From the NCBI GenBank assembly GCA_025362705.1, contig JANYFH010000246.1, positions 1-14,553 of the forward strand: a DNA stretch of 14,553 nt. Direction: 5' to 3'. Shown piece after piece: positions 12,947 through 14,553 of the stretch. Positions within the stretch are counted from its first letter, which is position 1. Every line of letters starts with the position of its first letter. The notes beneath the pieces were generated by a model, which saw only the letters and a program-made list of their open reading frames with translations, was not told the DNA's origin and searched no databases. Made by a program: the position numbers and the translations under genes. The stretch comes from Betaproteobacteria bacterium. GTDB lineage: Bacteria > Pseudomonadota > Gammaproteobacteria > Burkholderiales > Usitatibacteraceae.

Positions 12947-14553
12947 ATGAAACGCATGTTATTCAACGCAACGCAAGCAGAAGAACTGCGCGTTGCCATC
13001 GTCGACGGGCAAAAGCTCGTTGATCTCGATATCGAACACGCTGGTCAAGAGCAGCGCAAAAGCAATATCTACAAAGCGAAAGTCACCCGCGTCGAGCCTT
13101 CGCTAGAGGCAGTATTTGTCGACTACGGTGCCGAGCGCCACGGCTTCCTGCCGTTCAAGGAACTTACCCGCGAATATGTGCAGGGTGAAGACGGCGAAGG
13201 CACGCGCGGCAAAATCGCGCAGAACCTGCGCGTCGGCCAGGAACTGTTGGTCCAGGTTGAGAAAGACGAACGCGGCAACAAAGGTGCGGCACTCACCACC
13301 TATGTTTCGCTGGCGGGCCGCTATCTGGTGCTGATGCCCAACAATCCGCGCGGCGGTGGCGTTTCGCGGCGCGTTGAAGGCGAAGAGCGCGCGGAACTGC
13401 GTGAAACGCTGGATCAGTTGACTGTTCCCGATGGCATGAGCGTTATTGCGCGCACGGCGGGCATCGGTCGTTCTGCTGAAGAATTGCAGTGGGATCTTGG
13501 CTATCTGATGCAGTTGTGGGAAGCCATCGATGGCGCAGCCAAAGACATCAAGGCGCCCGAACTGATCTATCTTGAATCGAGCCTCGTGGTTCGCGCGATC
13601 CGCGATTTGTTCCAACCCGATGTCGGCGAAATTCTCATCGACACACCGGAAATTTTCGAGCAGGCACAGGCGTTCATGTCAACGGTGATGCCGGCCAACG
13701 TCAACAAAGTGAAGTTGTATCACGACGATGTGCCACTGTTCTCGCGTTTCCAGATCGAGCACCAGATCGAAACCGCATACCGCCGTGATGTCACGCTGCC
13801 TTCGGGCGGTGCAATCGTCATCGATCACACTGAAGCGTTGGTATCAATCGACGTCAACTCGGCGCGCGCGACCAAGGGGCACGATATCGAAGAGACGGCG
13901 TTCCGCACCAACTGCGAAGCGGCCGACGAAATTGCCCGCCAATTGCGCCTGCGCGATTTGGGTGGTTTGGTGGTGATCGACTTTATCGACATGGAGTCGA
14001 CGAAAAATCAACGCGAAGTCGAAAACCGTTTGCGCGACGCACTGCGTTACGACCGCGCACGCGTGCAAACCGGAAAAATTTCGCGCTTCGGTTTGCTCGA
14101 ACTTTCGCGTCAGCGTTTGCAACCGGCGCTTTCCGAGTCGAGCTACATTCCCTGCCCGCGCTGTCACGGTCTCGGCCATATTCGCGACACTGCTTCTTCC
14201 GCGTTGCACATCCTGCGCATCATCCAGGAGGAAGCGATGAAAGAAGGCACTGGTGCCGTTCACGTACAAGTGCCGGTCGATGTCGCCACCTTCTTGCTGA
14301 ATGAGAAGCGTCAGGACATTCACAGCATGGAAGTGCGTTTCAAAGTAAACGTGCTGCTCATCCCGAACATCCATCTGGAAACGCCCAACTACGAAGTTGA
14401 GCGTCTGCGTTCAGATTCCGAGAAGCTCGATTCGGTTACACCGAGCTATCAGATGGTCAATCGCCCGGCCGAAGAAGTTGCCACCGCGAAAGGTGCTGAA
14501 CTCGAAGCAAAGCCTGCACGTCCGGAACCGATTGTGAAGGGCATCACGCCCAC
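12947..14553 (+). CDS. rne: Ribonuclease E, catalytic half (runs off right edge)
   Basis: 535 complete codons of the endonuclease that cuts single-stranded RNA in mRNA decay and rRNA/tRNA processing and forms the degradosome core. It begins MKRMLFNATQAEELRVAIVD, colinear with E. coli RNase E. The S1 domain covers roughly 36-125; the 5'-phosphate sensor residues are Arg169-Thr170; the magnesium aspartates are Asp302 (SIDVNS) and Asp345 (VIDFIDM); and the Zn-link cysteines are Cys403 and Cys406 (CPRC). From about residue 490 the sequence becomes charged and low in conservation, the start of the scaffold region, which is cut off; RNase G would lack it. The ATG is preceded by the purine-rich AGAAAGAAGAA rather than a strong Shine-Dalgarno. 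It diverges from rluC, as in E. coli. Confidence 0.97.
   Translation, partial: MKRMLFNATQAEELRVAIVDGQKLVDLDIEHAGQEQRKSNIYKAKVTRVEPSLEAVFVDYGAERHGFLPFKELTREYVQGEDGEGTRGKIAQNLRVGQELLVQVEKDERGNKGAALTTYVSLAGRYLVLMPNNPRGGGVSRRVEGEERAELRETLDQLTVPDGMSVIARTAGIGRSAEELQWDLGYLMQLWEAIDGAAKDIKAPELIYLESSLVVRAIRDLFQPDVGEILIDTPEIFEQAQAFMSTVMPANVNKVKLYHDDVPLFSRFQIEHQIETAYRRDVTLPSGGAIVIDHTEALVSIDVNSARATKGHDIEETAFRTNCEAADEIARQLRLRDLGGLVVIDFIDMESTKNQREVENRLRDALRYDRARVQTGKISRFGLLELSRQRLQPALSESSYIPCPRCHGLGHIRDTASSALHILRIIQEEAMKEGTGAVHVQVPVDVATFLLNEKRQDIHSMEVRFKVNVLLIPNIHLETPNYEVERLRSDSEKLDSVTPSYQMVNRPAEEVATAKGAELEAKPARPEPIVKGITP

Noticed and set aside
13103..13615. 170-codon frame antisense to rne
   Set aside because: It lies wholly inside the strongly conserved catalytic region of RNase E, which fixes the coding strand.
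13844..14374. 176-codon frame antisense to rne
   Set aside because: It mirrors the conserved DNase I-like and Zn-link region of RNase E and has no family resemblance of its own.
1..14553. Search for CRISPR arrays, insertion sequences, tRNA genes, integrase or defence genes
   Set aside because: No regularly spaced direct repeats, terminal inverted repeats with a transposase, cloverleaf-like sequence or defence-family motif was seen on either strand.

Overview
The window looks like chromosomal DNA of a betaproteobacterium, perhaps Burkholderiales. I infer this from moderate GC, protein similarity to recalled family sequences, and gene order; no search was run. It is almost wholly core housekeeping DNA. 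I see no mobile element, tRNA, rRNA, CRISPR array or phage gene.

Layout. (1) 1-4898, minus strand: a lipid and ribosome operon running yceD (DUF177), rpmF, plsX, fabH, fabD, fabG, acpP, with acpP cut by the left edge. The intergenic gaps are short or overlapping except at rpmF-plsX (194 bp) and fabG-acpP (86 bp). (2) 4963-6287, plus strand: maf (YceF type) and a tetrapyrrole-methylase-fold methyltransferase related to RsmI, overlapping by ATGA. They diverge from yceD. The 64-bp gap holds back-to-back promoter motifs, including a near-consensus TTGACA-N17-TATCAT for the yceD operon. (3) 6277-12229, minus strand: a tightly packed run rluC, HAD phosphatase, Rieske protein, S49 peptidase (SppA-like), PAS4-GGDEF-EAL. 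All three junctions from HAD onward overlap. The last gene starts on TTG inside the sppA stop and ends in an 11-bp tail-to-tail overlap with the methyltransferase gene. (4) 12230-12946: a 717-bp gap with no convincing gene but several hairpins, probably holding the rluC promoter and a long rne leader. (5) 12947-14553, plus strand: the catalytic half of RNase E (rne), open at the right edge.

How the genes work together: the first operon couples phospholipid and fatty acid synthesis (PlsX, FabH, FabD, FabG, AcpP) to ribosomal protein L32 and the rRNA-linked YceD. E. coli has the same backbone (rne, rluC, yceF, yceD, rpmF, plsX, fab genes). Here five genes sit between rluC and maf: HAD, Rieske, S49 peptidase, a c-di-GMP enzyme and a methyltransferase. 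The c-di-GMP gene looks like the least housekeeping member.

I found no clear new multi-gene system. The points most worth checking are an Asp in place of the catalytic-tetrad Asn of FabG, the translational coupling of the PAS-GGDEF-EAL protein to the S49 peptidase, the long structured region before rne, and the divergent promoter between yceD and maf.
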